Below are positions 44,656-56,353 of a DNA stretch of 64,000 bases, piece after piece. Position numbers and translations under genes: made by a program. The notes beneath the pieces were generated by a model. It searched no databases. It was not told the origin of the DNA and saw only the letters and a list, made by a program, of their open reading frames with translations. The stretch is from Phragmites australis. Lineage: Eukaryota; Streptophyta; Magnoliopsida; Poales; Poaceae. The DNA lies in assembly GCF_958298935.1 (NCBI RefSeq), contig NC_084929.1, positions 8,680,001 through 8,744,000 of the forward strand. The letters run 5' to 3'. The stretch's first letter is position 1. Every line of letters begins with the position of its first letter.

Positions 44656-46348
44656 CACTACAACAAAAACAGTCATCCTTGTCCCTGGAGCCTCGACATC
44701 CCCATCCTTGTCCCCGTCGCCAATGCCGCCTTCCTACCTCCTTGTCCTCGTCACCGATGCCACCTCCCCATCATCCTTGTCACCGGAGCCCCACCATCCC
44801 TGTCCTCGTCCCCGTCGCCGATGCCACCTCCCCGCCTCCCCATCCTCATCACCAATGTCACCTCCTCGCCTCCTCATCCCCGTTCTCGTCCCCGTCATTG
44901 ACATCGCCTCCCCACCGTTCCCAACATCGGTGAGCATTGTCGCTCCTTTCTCCCTCCCTGTGCACTACCGCTCTCCGCTTGACTAACGCACACGGAGCCG
45001 CCGCCACACCATGGCTATGCAACCGTAGCTGTAGCCACCACGCCATGGTTGTGAAGCCATAACCGTAGCCATACCGCCATGCCACCCCAGGGCTGGCCTC
45101 TAGAGAAGTAAAATTTGTTGGTTTACATATGCCATACTTTTTGTAGATGCCGCATGGATCTAGCAGGTATCATGGATGCATCCGAAGTAGCGTCTACATC
45201 CCACCACGTGGTGCCCCTCCCCCTGCATCCTCTTGGCATATTCCTCTATGAACTCAATGCCCCGCCCTCCCCGGCATCCTTAGGGATGATTAAAATGGTA
45301 TACCTCGCATCTATTTTGGTTGGACAACTGATAATTGAAAAATGTGTAGTTGTTAAAGATATGCATGTATTGATGTAGGTGATTCCACCTCTAGTTTGGT
45401 TAAATGGATCCATGTGGCTCAAACAAAGTACGGTAGCAGCAATTTTGCAAGAGATTGAGGATCAATTTGGGTACATTTTACCTAACTATAGCTATTTCAA
45501 ATTGAAAGCGCTTGAGCAGAATGTGGAGGATGTGGCTTCAATGACTATCAGTTTGTCGCGGTTACATGCACTTGACATGGTTAGTGCCACGAATTTTAGT
45601 CTATAGTATTGTTTCATATTATCAAACTTTCTATTCATATTCATGGTCTTTGCCTATAGGATTTTTACTAGAACAACATGATGCATTTGGATGTTAGCTT
45701 GGGTTCAGTCTTACGTTATGTCATGGAGTGGCTGGGTTTCACAATGATTGGCCCGAAAGTCAAGAGACTTCATGAAGACAAGTATCAGACTTATGTGGAG
45801 TCCGACGGAGGAGGTTTTGTTGTCTATGGAACTATAATGGATCTGCCATTTCTTGCTCAAGATAGTGCTCTCGTTTATGCATCACACCATTTGGATGAGA
45901 TATATGGAGTTGATACCGTAGATGTCAACTATGAAGACTATATGATTCAACGTGCACCGTAAACTCAGAGATGAGTGCATTTGCAATGTGTTTAACCTAT
46001 GATGTGAACTATGATAATATTTATGTGTGGATGTTGATGAACTCATGATAATGTGTGGATGTGGATGAACTATTTGTGATCCATGTGTATATATCTTCCT
46101 GTGATGAATGCCTACATATATTTGAATACAAATTTGAAATTAGATTTTGAATACTGTATTATTTAATTCATAATTTATTTGTGCCTACTGAAGTACCAGT
46201 GCTGGCTTGTCACACTAGCCAGCACTGATACTCATTATCAGCGCTGATTCATAAACCGGCACTGATAGTCACAGACTATCAGTGCCGGTTCAAAAACAAC
46301 CACTGATTGCATTTTTGAGCCGGCACTGATGACCATTTCGTAGTAGTG
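44656..46348 (+). mobile_element. CACTA transposon carrying a gene-like insert
   Basis: The left end is CACTACAACAAAAACAG and the right end CATTTCGTAGTAGTG, complementary to CACTACTACGAAATG. The flanks TGA (44653-44655) and TGA (46349-46351) are a clean 3-bp duplication. Right subterminal repeats GCCGGCACTGAT and ATCAGTGCCGG occur repeatedly at 46195-46330. The left interior is a C-rich low-complexity tract (44680-44990). At 1,693 bp it encodes no transposase but has spliced, protein-like frames in 45115-45962, which suggests a gene-capturing non-autonomous CACTA. Confidence 0.85.
45379..45962 (+). pseudogene. two-exon gene fragment of unknown identity inside the CACTA
   Basis: Exon A (45379-45579) follows a possible acceptor (GATGTAG) and reads PPLVWLNGSMWLKQSTVAAI, then ENVEDVASM-like text LEQNVEDVASMTISLSRLHA. 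A GT at 45580 and AG at 45658-45659 give an 80-bp intron. Exon B (45660-45962) joins in phase, has a TAG after three codons, then runs DVSLGSVLRYVMEWLGFTMI and DEIYGVDTVDVNYEDYMI to a stop. Amino-acid usage is that of a cellular protein, but I recognise no family. Another open frame in the same phase (45115-45378) precedes it. The insert may be a captured host gene or an unrecognised transposon protein. Confidence 0.4.
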
Positions 46349-46351
46349 TGA

Positions 46352-47505
46352 TAAACAAAGCAATATACATTACTTCATCGCAAAATCATTCTTACAGCAG
46401 GGAGCTTCGAGGGTCAAGAAACACATAAAACTGTAGTGGAACTAAATGAGGCCTTCAACTTCAACTAGGTGACTCTATAGGTAACCTATGAAGAACATGG
46501 CCTAGAATGCGCCATCCTCAACAAAGTCTTCAAAATCAAGAATAAGGCTTAATAGGGGTTCATTTGTAGAAAAGTATAGTTTATTTAAGAATAACAATTT
46601 GAAAGCGAGTAATTGATTAAATGAACTCATTGAATAAACGAGTTCAAGAATTGCACCATCTTGACTTAACCACATGTTCCATCCACCTGTCCTAATCCAA
46701 AGGTTTCAACCACCTTTCTCTAACTAGGGTTCCAACCACCCTTACTTAATCAGGGTTCCAACCACAATAACTATAGTTCCCATCACCAGGGTTAACCAAA
46801 ACTATTTACATTAAATTCTAATTATGTGTGGCATTCCTCACCACTCTTGACCATGAGCACAACCAATTAATTAGTTTTAGACTCTATAGAGGTTGTACAC
46901 TTTACCCACAAGTTGTGTCTTCCTGTTTTGTCGATTATTGGTTGGCCAATAGAAAACTCTTACACACTTCCAATGTGTGTGCTAGGAATCCACTAGAAAG
47001 CCATTACAAAGCATCTCCAAACATGTTCCTACTCGTTGAGATTTTATCGTCATGAGAGTACACCCTCCACAACAAAAGCCCCGTGTTGTGCCACATAGTT
47101 CTGAGAAGTACAGCATTCCATCCCTATACCACCATCTGTCCTACACGATGTTGGGAGGATGGTTAATTAACAAGCCAGGCTGCACCCATAAATTGATTTG
47201 TGGTTATACTATAAAGCTCAATCCGATCACACTATTGGATGGTCCTTAATTACTTTGGGCAAGGTTACCACCAACCAAGATCTCGTACAACCTGCACCGG
47301 TTTCCACTGAGAACTTGCTCAAATCCTAAGTTCCATGTTATCAACAAAATTATTCCACAAGTTTTATCATAGTTGCATACGACCATTATCAGATGTAGTT
47401 GCACAGTTATGATCACCATTATCCCAAAGAAGGCTAAGCAAAATCTACCCATCTAATATTCCCACCAAAACCATGGAGAGAAGGAAAATCAGGAAAACTA
47501 GGGTA
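46352..47505. repeat. gypsy LTR-like sequence, left of the Tat insertion
   Basis: Shares CTCTATAGAGG-TTGTACACTTTACCC and the TTGACCATGAGCAC segment with 38411-39250, so it is the same LTR superfamily. The Tat element at 47511 interrupted it; its continuation should start at 58910. Ends are not resolved. Confidence 0.45.
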
Positions 47506-47510
47506 TAACC

Positions 47511-48131
47511 TATTGGGACCGGGTTCCCAGACAAGGTGAGCCTTCGGATACAGAGATATCGAAGGGCTCTCAGAGCGACACATGTTGGAGATAGAACAGT
47601 TTTTTTATACCTCTTCTGGGTGCACTGTGGCTCTATTTATAGCCCGTACCCGGCAACCACATGTGCTGTTTACAAATCCTACCCCCTCACCTGCTACATT
47701 CCTGGAATATCTGGGGGCATTATGGTACAAATGAGTAAATCACACAATTACAGCAGTACCCTGGGCGACCGAAATTAGGCTCACTGCATCGAGGTGATTC
47801 ATGTCTCCGAAGGGCATCGAAGCCTCCTCCGCTCAGATGCCCGTCGGATAGCCTTCGTCCCTCGGTGAAGGTCAGCTTGCGTCTTCGCCCGCTGCGAACG
47901 CTGCAGACTGCGGGTCCAGGCTTCGCTCTTCAGTCGAAGGTCTCCTTCGACTTCGCCAATATGGGAGGTCGAAGGTGCGAGTGCGCCTACACCCTTCGAC
48001 CAACGTAGCTCTACGATCTTCGCCGCTAGCAGATGAACTCCCTGTAACAAAACCACAAAGGCTATCACGCAGCATTTCCAGTAGACTTCGCGGTTCCCTC
48101 CGATGTGGGGGGCGGGAGATCATCCCCAACA
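47511..48131 (-). mobile_element. 3' LTR of the Tat element
   Basis: On the plus strand it starts TATTGGGACC (the other LTR has TGTTGGGACT) and ends CATCCCCAACA. It includes a 146-bp segment, about 47772-47917, that is missing from the other LTR. The minus-strand TATA box is CTATAAATAGA at 47632-47642. The adjoining GTAGCCCCCTACTGG at 48132 is the complement of the polypurine tract. Confidence 0.9.
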
Positions 48132-48385
48132 GTAGCCCCCTACTGGTAAGGTTTATCTCAACGCCGTCCCCTTCGGCCTGTCGAAGTCTACTGGGGTGAA
48201 TGCATGCCGTTGAGTTTTATTGTTGTGTATAAGGAATTTTTTTTAGATTGAGAGATGGCTCCTTGGTAACTGCCGAAAGGTCTCAGTAACCGCCTGCATT
48301 TAATATTCTTGATGTATACCAAAGCATGGTTTTTAGCGCTGGTTCAATTTTCGATGCGGGCAATTGTAACCGCCACCGCCTTGCA

Positions 48386-48397
48386 CTATAAATATCA
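48386..48397 (+). promoter_or_regulatory. TATA box of the antisense Tat gene
   Basis: CACTATAAATATCAC on the plus strand, about 155 bp before the ATG at 48545 and outside the LTR. It gives the antisense gene its own promoter, independent of the retrotransposon transcript. Confidence 0.65.
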
Positions 48398-48544
48398 CGC
48401 CGCTGTCAATATTTTTTACCACACCTTTGCTGAAGCCGTCGCTCTCGTACGAAGTTGACTAAACTTTCTCGAGCCTTTCGGAGGAAGCCCCCTGTTTTCA
48501 ACTCTTCGCGTAATCTGCTGTTCGAGTCAATCTCTTTGGACCAA

Positions 48545-51500
48545 ATGGCGCCGAAGCTTCGATCCTCTCGCCCGAAGACATACTGCATCGGGCAGTCCAA
48601 GGTGGACAGCGAAGTGTTGGCCGGCCTTGTGAGGGAAGGGTTAGTTAAAGATGTTTTGAAGGTCCGGCTCCACGGCCGACAGGAGATACCGGAGCTGGCT
48701 GATGACGAGGTTGTTGTGTTTGTGCATTACTTACGAGTGGGTCTTCGCCTCCCGTGCGATGAGATGGTCATTAAAGTACTAAAATTGTTCGAAGTCTATC
48801 TCCATCAACTGACCCCTAACGCAATAGTGAGGATGGGGCTCTTCGCCTGGGCAGCTCGTTCAGAAGGTGTGAAAGCATCCGCCAGGGCCTTCGCTGCCGC
48901 ACACCAACTTCATCACCAACCCAAGCCAGTCTTTGCTCGCGGAGTTCAGAGCGAGGCTCACTATGGGTGCTTGAATTTCGCGTATCGCGCTGGGCTATCT
49001 ACACTCGTTGTGGTGTATAAGAACAAATGGCCCAGTGACTAGACCCAATGGTGGTTCTACCACAAGGTGGACACCGAGGAATATCTCATATCAAAATGAG
49101 AAGAGGTGAAGGGAAACCGCGCACCGGATGTGTGACTGAAGTCGTCGCAACAGATGGCTCTCGAGGCCTTCGCCAGGTGCGCAAAATATCTTTCAACTCG
49201 TGACCTGGTGGAGGAGTTCATAGCTATTGGAGTTTGGCCCCTGAGCCGGGATTGGGCTATTCCGGAGTTTGGGGAAAAAGGGCCCGAGGGGCTTTGCCGG
49301 CCCCACCCTGCTGTACATGGCTTCGCAGGTACTCACTTATCCGTAGTTACTCATACAATTTATGTCTTTCCTTGCTTAACGGTTTTGATATTTTCCAGAT
49401 TTGTCAGTGGCTGAAGTAGAGGCCACGGCTGTAATGCTGGTCAGCAAGTTCACACCAGGCGAAGCACAGCTATGTGCCGAACAAGGCCTCATTCGAAGAC
49501 TGAATAGAGTCTTTGAATATCAAGGCCTATCCTATCTTGAATGGCCGAAGGTCGCCACTGTGCTGCAGGGTGGTATGGAAGGTTCTCTCGCAGCAGACGT
49601 GGGCGAAGAGGCCGCCGTTGGCCCTTCAACAAAAAGAAAACACCCTGAGCAATCATCGAAGGGAGGTCGGACTAAGAAAGCTCTCACCCTCCGGAAGAGA
49701 CCACGCGAAGCTGCACCCGAAGTTGCTCATGCAGAAACATCTCCGGAGGGTTCCGCTGCGTCGCGCGATATGCCCCGGCGGAAACTTCCGAAGGCACCCA
49801 GGAGGGCCAGGCCTCGAAGTCATTGTTCTGCTCCAGCGTCGATCTTCCAACACTGATCTTGAGCGATGACGAGGAGTTGATAGAGGCGGGTACGGTACCT
49901 GAGGCCACCACTCAGGAGCCCGAAGCTGAGGGTACCGACAATGTTGAAGTGGTGGCGTACTCTTCACCCTCTTTGCCTTCGAGCTCGTCCTTTGAGACTG
50001 AAGCATCGACACCAAGTGTGCCCCGCCACGGCGGAAAGGGATTGATGGGCCTCAGCGGGCTGCATGACGCGAAGGCCATTGCGCCTGAGGCATTGAGGCC
50101 TGCCTCTTTTGAGCCAAGTGCTGGGGAGGTTGATGATGCGAAGAAGATTTTTGGTACCTTCGTCCTCCCCGAACTCGAAATCCCTCTCGGCCAGAAGTCC
50201 GCTAACGAGCTACTCGATGCCTCTGACGTGGTCATTGGGAAGGTATATTGTTATTTTCTTATATTATTGTACTTAGTATTTTGCTGACTTGTGTTCGACA
50301 TTCCAGGCTTTGCTTCTATCGCGGGCTCAGCGTAAGCAAGTTGAGAAATCTAAAGCCCGGGCACGGAGTGCACACGCACAGATTGATATGCTGCAAAAGC
50401 GGGCAGAAAAAGCCAAAGGCCAAAAACGCAAGTTGTCGCGTCGAGCGAAGGATGCTGAATCGCACCTGGAACAACTTGAAAAAGAGCTCAGCACCCTTCG
50501 TTCGGAGAAGCAAATTGCCGAAAATGAACTAAACTGCCTGCGCCAAAACCTGCAGTCCTCTAAGGTGCAAGTGTGCGACCTGCAGGCACTTTGTGCATCG
50601 GAGAAGGCAAAAACGCAGCGGCTGCAATCCAAATTGAGCGAGGCGAAGGCTTTTTCCAATGATGCCCTTAATGTTATTGGGGAGCTCGAGCCAAAGGCAG
50701 TTGTCGCATGCGAAGCCATCAGCCATACCTTCGAAGGTATTGGTGCCTCGGTGACTCCCCCAACAATAGAACTTGTCGGGCTAGGGGGGACTTATAGGTT
50801 GGATCAATGAAACCAGCGGAAGCCTTCTGCCTGCCGCTCAACTTTATGGTGACTTCTGCGCGATGGTTGCTACCCGAAGTCTCGTGCAGTCTATTGAGAT
50901 GACGGGTTGTGACCATCATACTGCTCTTCAGAAGCCCTCCTTCTAGTATCCGGTGGACCTGTCGACTTCGGCCATTACGAAGGCATCGAAGAGCACCGCT
51001 TGATCATTTACCACCAACTACTGGTGCAAGCACGGTCGCGAGCTCGCTCTTCGGGAAGCGGAGATGAACCGATAATGGGTACACTGATTTCCATATTCTG
51101 TTATCTGGTCGAAGGTCATAAATAAATTATTTGTAATGAATAATATTTTCTCCAGGCCAAGGCGAGGGATGATCCCTCGTCGAAAGCGACAACTGCGACG
51201 GCCGAAGATACTGGAAAGGTGGGCTGATTCAGCGCAAAGCGTCATTTTGTTTTTGGTTTTGCTTTTGTGATTTTGGCGATGTAACACATTGGTGGCGTAA
51301 TATATCTTATATTTACATCGAAGTGTTTTTGACTTGTTGCGCTCCCTGCGCAAGTCCTTCCTTCGGACACTGCATAGGTAGCCGAAGAAGCTGTCCCCTT
51401 GACCATGATGAGGGACAATTTTTATGTGTCTTGGTCTTGTTGGGAATCTTTTCACCGTCGTCATGCCGATATCGAGCTAGAGCGGTATTGGCATGCGAAG

Positions 51501-51905
51501 TGTAGATCGTATGATGATATGAATGCTAGGACGAAAGCGTTTTGGAAATCCCTTAGTCCTTCAATGCTAGCTAGTTGCCGAGCTGAACACGATCTGCACC
51601 GTATGGCGAGAGGAGACGTCAAAGGCTCGTCTATGCTCCTTGAGCCAAAGGTTGAGCCTCAAGACGAAGAGCCACTTTTGCGCCGGCCGCAACTTTGCTA
51701 TCGCCGTGGCCCTTCTTCGCAAGTAGTAAAGCACAACAACGGCGAAGATAATGTTCAGGCATCCCCATCATATTCGACTCATGTTGGGGCCCCACTGGCC
51801 CCAACGACGCATTTTCACGCCAGCGAAGGCGTTGCTTTTCAATTTGCTTTCAGCCGTTGGTATAAGGATTTTGTTGATCTAGATATTGACCACTCTGCGG
51901 AATAA
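48545..51905 (+). pseudogene. antisense Transposase_28-type gene of the Tat element, five exons
   Basis: The plus-strand gene runs opposite to gag-pol. Exons: 48545-49328, 49399-50242, 50307-51078, 51156-51218 and 51378-51905, with GT-AG introns; a frame can be followed across all joins. Exon 1 has VVVFVHYLRVGLRLPCDEMV and later DLVEEFIAIGVWPLSRDWAI, the putative gypsy-type transposon domain (Transposase_28). Exon 2 is Ser/Glu-rich, exon 3 a long coiled coil (LEQLEKELSTLRSEKQIAEN), exon 5 ends at TAA 51903-51905. Exon 1 has three stops (after NKWPSD, LISK and RAPDV), exon 2 a frameshift near 49820, and exon 3 a frameshift near 50787 with later stops. Such antisense ORFs are known in Tat elements; their function is unknown. 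The name transposase is only historical. Confidence 0.75.
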
Positions 51906-52683
51906 ATTTTGTATTTGCATTATGACTTGTTTTCTTTTGTTACAATTCGGCGGCATCGCGCCCGAAGCGTCGTTTCCGATTTGAGACATTCCAAATATTA
52001 TGGAGGGGAGGGGCTTCGGACTCGACGTACCGAGCGACGCCGTCCCCCCGATTTTTGCCGCAGTTTCCTGCGATTGCACAGTAGTTCTTCTTGTATTGTT
52101 TTTTTTTTAAAACGCCACCCCCCCTTCCCCGATTTTTAGTCGCAGGTAACTTCGGCCTGTAGAGATTTATGCCGTTGGCCGAACGATTTTGCTTTAGTCC
52201 TTTAGTCCGCCTTTTGTTAGGTTGGACGACTCTTCGACTTATCCTCCGAAGGTTTGCTTTTCCTTTGACACTTCGGTTTTTCTTCCGAAGGTTTGTTTTT
52301 CCTTCGGTGCGGGGGCAGGCACTCTTAGCCCCCGGATGGTTTTTATACTCTCGTTCTCTCTTTTTTTTATTATTTTTTTTAAAGGTCAAAAGTGTACGTC
52401 TTTTTGCTTACACTTTGCACCGCCCTCGCGTCGTCGATTGGTGCGCCAATCCACCCCTAGATTGGCGCACTTCGACGATAAAGTATTAGTATCTGAGACA
52501 AGCAGTATTTTTTGGGGGTACTACTATATCAATGTTTACATGGGTTCCTGCCTCGTTAAAAACCTTACCCCCTAACGAAGGGGTCCCCCTATGAGGAAAA
52601 GAGTGCAGTACCCTTACAAATTGATTACAAGAAATATTGCGAAAGAAAAATTACATAGAAGTCTTTGACTTGGTCATCGGCTT
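51906..52683. other. convergent 3' region of the antisense gene and pol
   Basis: No conserved domain. It contains pyrimidine runs and TTCCGAAGG / CCTTCGG words typical of the rest of this element. The antisense gene (plus) and pol (minus) both end here, so it should hold the 3' ends of both transcripts. Confidence 0.5.
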
Positions 52684-55273
52684 TCAGGCGTAGAACTTGA
52701 GAAGATTGTCTGCATTCCAGGTGTGCAGAAACTCCTCACCTTCCATATTAGCTAGATGATATGAGCCAGGTCTGAACGATCTTTTGACTAAGAAAGGACC
52801 ATCCCATTTACTCTGAAGTTTTCCCACCGATGTTGTTGTACCGAATCTTCACAGCACCAGATCTCCAGGGGCGAGGGTTTTTTCGGATACATTCCTATCT
52901 CTCCATTTTCTTGTCTCCTGTTGATAATTGGACAGATTTTCTGCGGCTTGCAATCTTACTTCTTCAAGGGCATCCTTCGATGATAATTCTTCGCATTGCT
53001 CTAGTTCGTTTCTGACCCTGAATGATTTGGTTTTGCATTCCTCTAGGGTCATGGCCTCTTCGCCGAAGAGGAGGTGAAATGGCGTGTACCCGGTCAGTCT
53101 TGCAACCGTTGTTCTTAATGACCATAGCACCTTGGGCAATTCTTCGACCCACTTCCCTTTTGGCAACCCTTGAAGACGCTTCGCGACACCTGCGAAGATG
53201 ATGCCATTCGCTCTCTCAACTGCCCCATTAGATTGTGGTTGGTATACGGATGCAAAAATTATTTTTATCCCCAGGCTATTGCAGAAATCCCTGAAACCTA
53301 CACTATCGAATTGAGTGCCATTGTCCACGGTTACTTCGCTTGGGACTCTGAAGCGGCATATGATATTCTGCCATAGGAATTTCTATATGTTTCTTGATGT
53401 TATGCTCACGAGTGGCATTGCCTCCACCCATTTTGAGAAGTATTCTACCGCAACTACAGCATATCGCAAATTTCCTGGAGCTGGCGGTAGCTGTCCAACA
53501 ATGTTGATTCCCCACCGCCTTAGTGGCCAAATCGGCGGAATGAGCTATGTCTTCGTCGTGGGTCTGTTTGACCCCTTCACCCAGAATTGACTGCTGACAA
53601 CTTCAGACCATTTGATCCGCATCGTTTACAGCCGTCGGCCAATAGAAGTCCTACCTATATGCTTTTCCAACTAGAGCCCTTGTGCCGATATGAGAACTGC
53701 ACAACCCACTGTGAATTTCTTTTAACAGGTTCTGTCCTTCTTTCTGGGATATGCATCGCAAGAACGGTGCACAGACCCCGGCTTTGTACAAATTATTTCC
53801 CATAACTTTGTAGTTTCTGGCCCTCTGGGCCATGCGCTTTGCCCTGACATGATCTTCGATGTTTCTCTAACCGCGAAGATAAGCCAGTATTGGAGAACGC
53901 CAGTCTTCGCTTTCGATTGTTGCAACGAGACATGTTTGGTTCAAAGTGTCTTCAGGGGCTGGTTCACTCAGCTTCTGATAGAAAACATCTGAGGGCATAG
54001 GAATGTTCTGCAAAGCCGCTTTCGCTAGCTCATCTGCTTCGAAGTTATCATTTCTTGATATACTCTTGACTGTGAATCCGAGGAAGTATTTTTCCATTCT
54101 TCGCACCGCTGTTCTGTACTTAATCAACTCTGGTTCTTTTGCCTGGAATGTCTTGTCAATTTGACTTGCTATCACCTTCGAGTCTGTCTTAACCAGCACT
54201 CTCCGGGCGCCCAAAGCCTTTGCCTTGCCAAGTACCAGGAGGACTGCTTCGTACTCCGCCGTATTGTTTGTAGAGCGGAACTCTAATCTGGCGGTGTATC
54301 TTAGCTTCGTCCCCGAAGGTGAGAATAATATTGCCGAAATTCCTGCTCCCGTAGCTCCCCAAGCTCCGTCGCAATATGTAGTCCAAACAGGTTTTGGCGG
54401 TTCATCATCCGGGGCTTTGGTTAAGGGCGTCCATTCCGCCACGAAGTCTGCCAGTGCTTGCGATTTCAATGATGTTCTTGCCACAAAAATGATCATGAAT
54501 GGAGCGATCTCCGTTGCCCACTTCGCTATTCTTCCAATGGCTTCTTTGTTTTCAAATATGTCACGAAGGGGTAAGGAAGTTGGTACTGTAATCCTGTGAG
54601 ACGTGAAGTAGTGGCGAAGCTTGCAGGATGCCATTACCAGTGCATACGCTACTTTTTCCAACTCTGTGTACGACTTTTTTGGGCCTGCTAGAGCTTCCGA
54701 TACATAATATATTGGTACTTGGCGCAGTTTGTTGTCTTCAAGTTTTTCCTGCACAAGTACAGCGCTGACTGCCGAAGGGGATGCCGCTATGTATAACAAC
54801 AAATCCGCGCCTGGATCCGGGCTGGTCAGTGCTGTAAGCTTCGTCAGGTAGCTTTTTAACTCATCAAAGGCTGCTTGCTGCTCCGCATCCCATTTGAAAC
54901 GGTCAGAGCTTTTTAACACTTTAAAGAATGGTAAACTTCGCTCTGCAGATTTTGCAATGAACCTGTTCAGTGCCGCCAACCTTCCTGCCAAGCGTTGAGC
55001 TTGCTTTCTGTTCTGTGGGGGTTACATATCTAAAATTGCTTGTATCTTCTGAGGATCCACTTTGATGCCTCTCTTTGACACCAAAAACCCTAGTAGTCTT
55101 CCGGATTGTACTCCGAAGAAGCATTTTTCTGGGTTTAACTTTAAGCCTTCTTTTCACAGACTTTCAAAAGTTTCCCGCAGGTCTTCGAGGTGTTGGCTCC
55201 TTCAGGTACTTTTGACCACTATGTCATCAACATAGGCCAAGACATTTCGTCCTAGCTGTGATCTTAATACTAT
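52684..55273 (-). pseudogene. Tat pol: RT end, two RNase H domains, integrase
   Basis: Minus strand. RT palm resumes with YVDD at 55223-55234, then an RNase H domain (TELEKVAYALVMASCKLRHY), then the archaeal-type second RNase H with YCDGAW, NTAEYEAVL and VKTDSKVIASQI, giving its D, E and D. The integrase follows: a zinc-binding region (HSGLCSSHIGTRALVGKAYR), then the catalytic core with WGINIVGQLPPAPG, VDNGTQFD and QSNGAVERANG. The first catalytic Asp is Asn (NIVG for DIVG). The C-terminus ends ADNLLKFYA with its stop at 52684. Stops interrupt RT (four around 55030-55275), the IN core and the segment after PGDLVL; one base is missing near 53580. Confidence 0.9.
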
Positions 55274-56353
55274 CTACACCAACCTAGTGAAGGTTGCGCC
55301 AACGTTTCGGAGTCCGAAGGGCATCCTCATGAAGCAGTATATGCCAAAGGAGGTCCTGAAACTCGTTTTGTCCTCGTCTTCCTTCGCCATCCATATCTGA
55401 TGGTATCCTGCATATGCATCTAGGAAGCTTAGCATCTCGCAACCAGCCGCGGAGTCTACCAGCTGATCAATTCTAGGCAATGGGAAGTCATCCTTGGGAC
55501 AAGATTTGTTTAAGTCTGTGAAGTCGATGCACATTCTCCATTTTCCATTGCTTTTCCTTATTAACACCAGGTTAGCCAGCCACTCTAAGTGCATTACTTC
55601 GCGTATGACTCCGGCATCGAGCAGTTTTTCCACTTCAGCCTTCGCTGCTTCTTCTCTTCTGCCTGAAGCTTTCCTAAGCTTCTGCTTCCTCGGCTTCGCC
55701 TTAGGGTCCACATTTAGGTTGTGCTGAATGATTTTCTGACTTACTCCTTCCAGGTGTCTAGGAGACCAAGAGAAGACATCATAGTTACCGCGGAGGAACA
55801 TTATAAGTTGCTGCTGATCCTCTGCCGGAGCCTCCGCTCCTATAGTGACCTTTTTATCTTTTTCTTGATGTAGATGTACTATTCTGGTCACCCCTTCTGG
55901 TGCAGCCTTCGCTGCCTTGCCTACTTTCGGCTGGTTGCAACTTTCTTCCCGACCCGTCGAAGGGTCTGTTATCATGTGGACATTTCGTCTTCCTGGAGCT
56001 ATTCCCACTTCGATTCGTCTAGCCACTCGCTGGTCTCCCAATACCATTATGACTCCTTCCGGGCCAGGCATCTTCATGCACAAGTATGCATGGTGTGGTA
56101 TTGCTCCGAATGTATTAAGGACTCCCCTTCCAAATATCGCATTGTATGGGTAATCAATGTCCACCACATCGAAGGTAATGTCTTCTGTGCGGAAATTCAT
56201 CTCTTCGCCAAACGACACTGGGATTGCTATTTTTCCCAGAGCGTTGATTGTGTTTTCACCGAAGCCTAGCAATGGTGATCCAGCTTGCTTTAAGTCACTT
56301 CATCGCAGCCCCATTTAGTCGAAGGCATCAGCGAAGATGATGTCCGCTGAGCT
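55274..56353 (-). pseudogene. Tat pol: protease and N-terminal RT
   Basis: The minus strand continues from gag after a TGA at the protease active site (ILIDG, stop, SSADIIF); two further stops precede GFGENTINALGKIAIPVSFG. Then an open frame of 332 codons: protease end (AIFGRGVLNTFGAIPHHAYL), a charged linker, and RT with EVEKLLDAGVIREV, LVLIRKSNGKWRMCIDFTDL, FPLPRIDQLVDSAAG, FLDAYAGYHQI and MPFGLRNVGATFTRL. It ends at a stop at 55274 just before the YVDD segment. The protease would release Gag and Pol proteins; the RT would copy the element RNA. The FTDLNKSCPKDDFPLPRIDQ wording is characteristic of Tat elements. Confidence 0.9.

Noticed and set aside
44652..44986. Pro/Ser-rich plus-strand proteins
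   Set aside because: Low-complexity C-rich DNA at the left end of the CACTA element, with several frames open at once.
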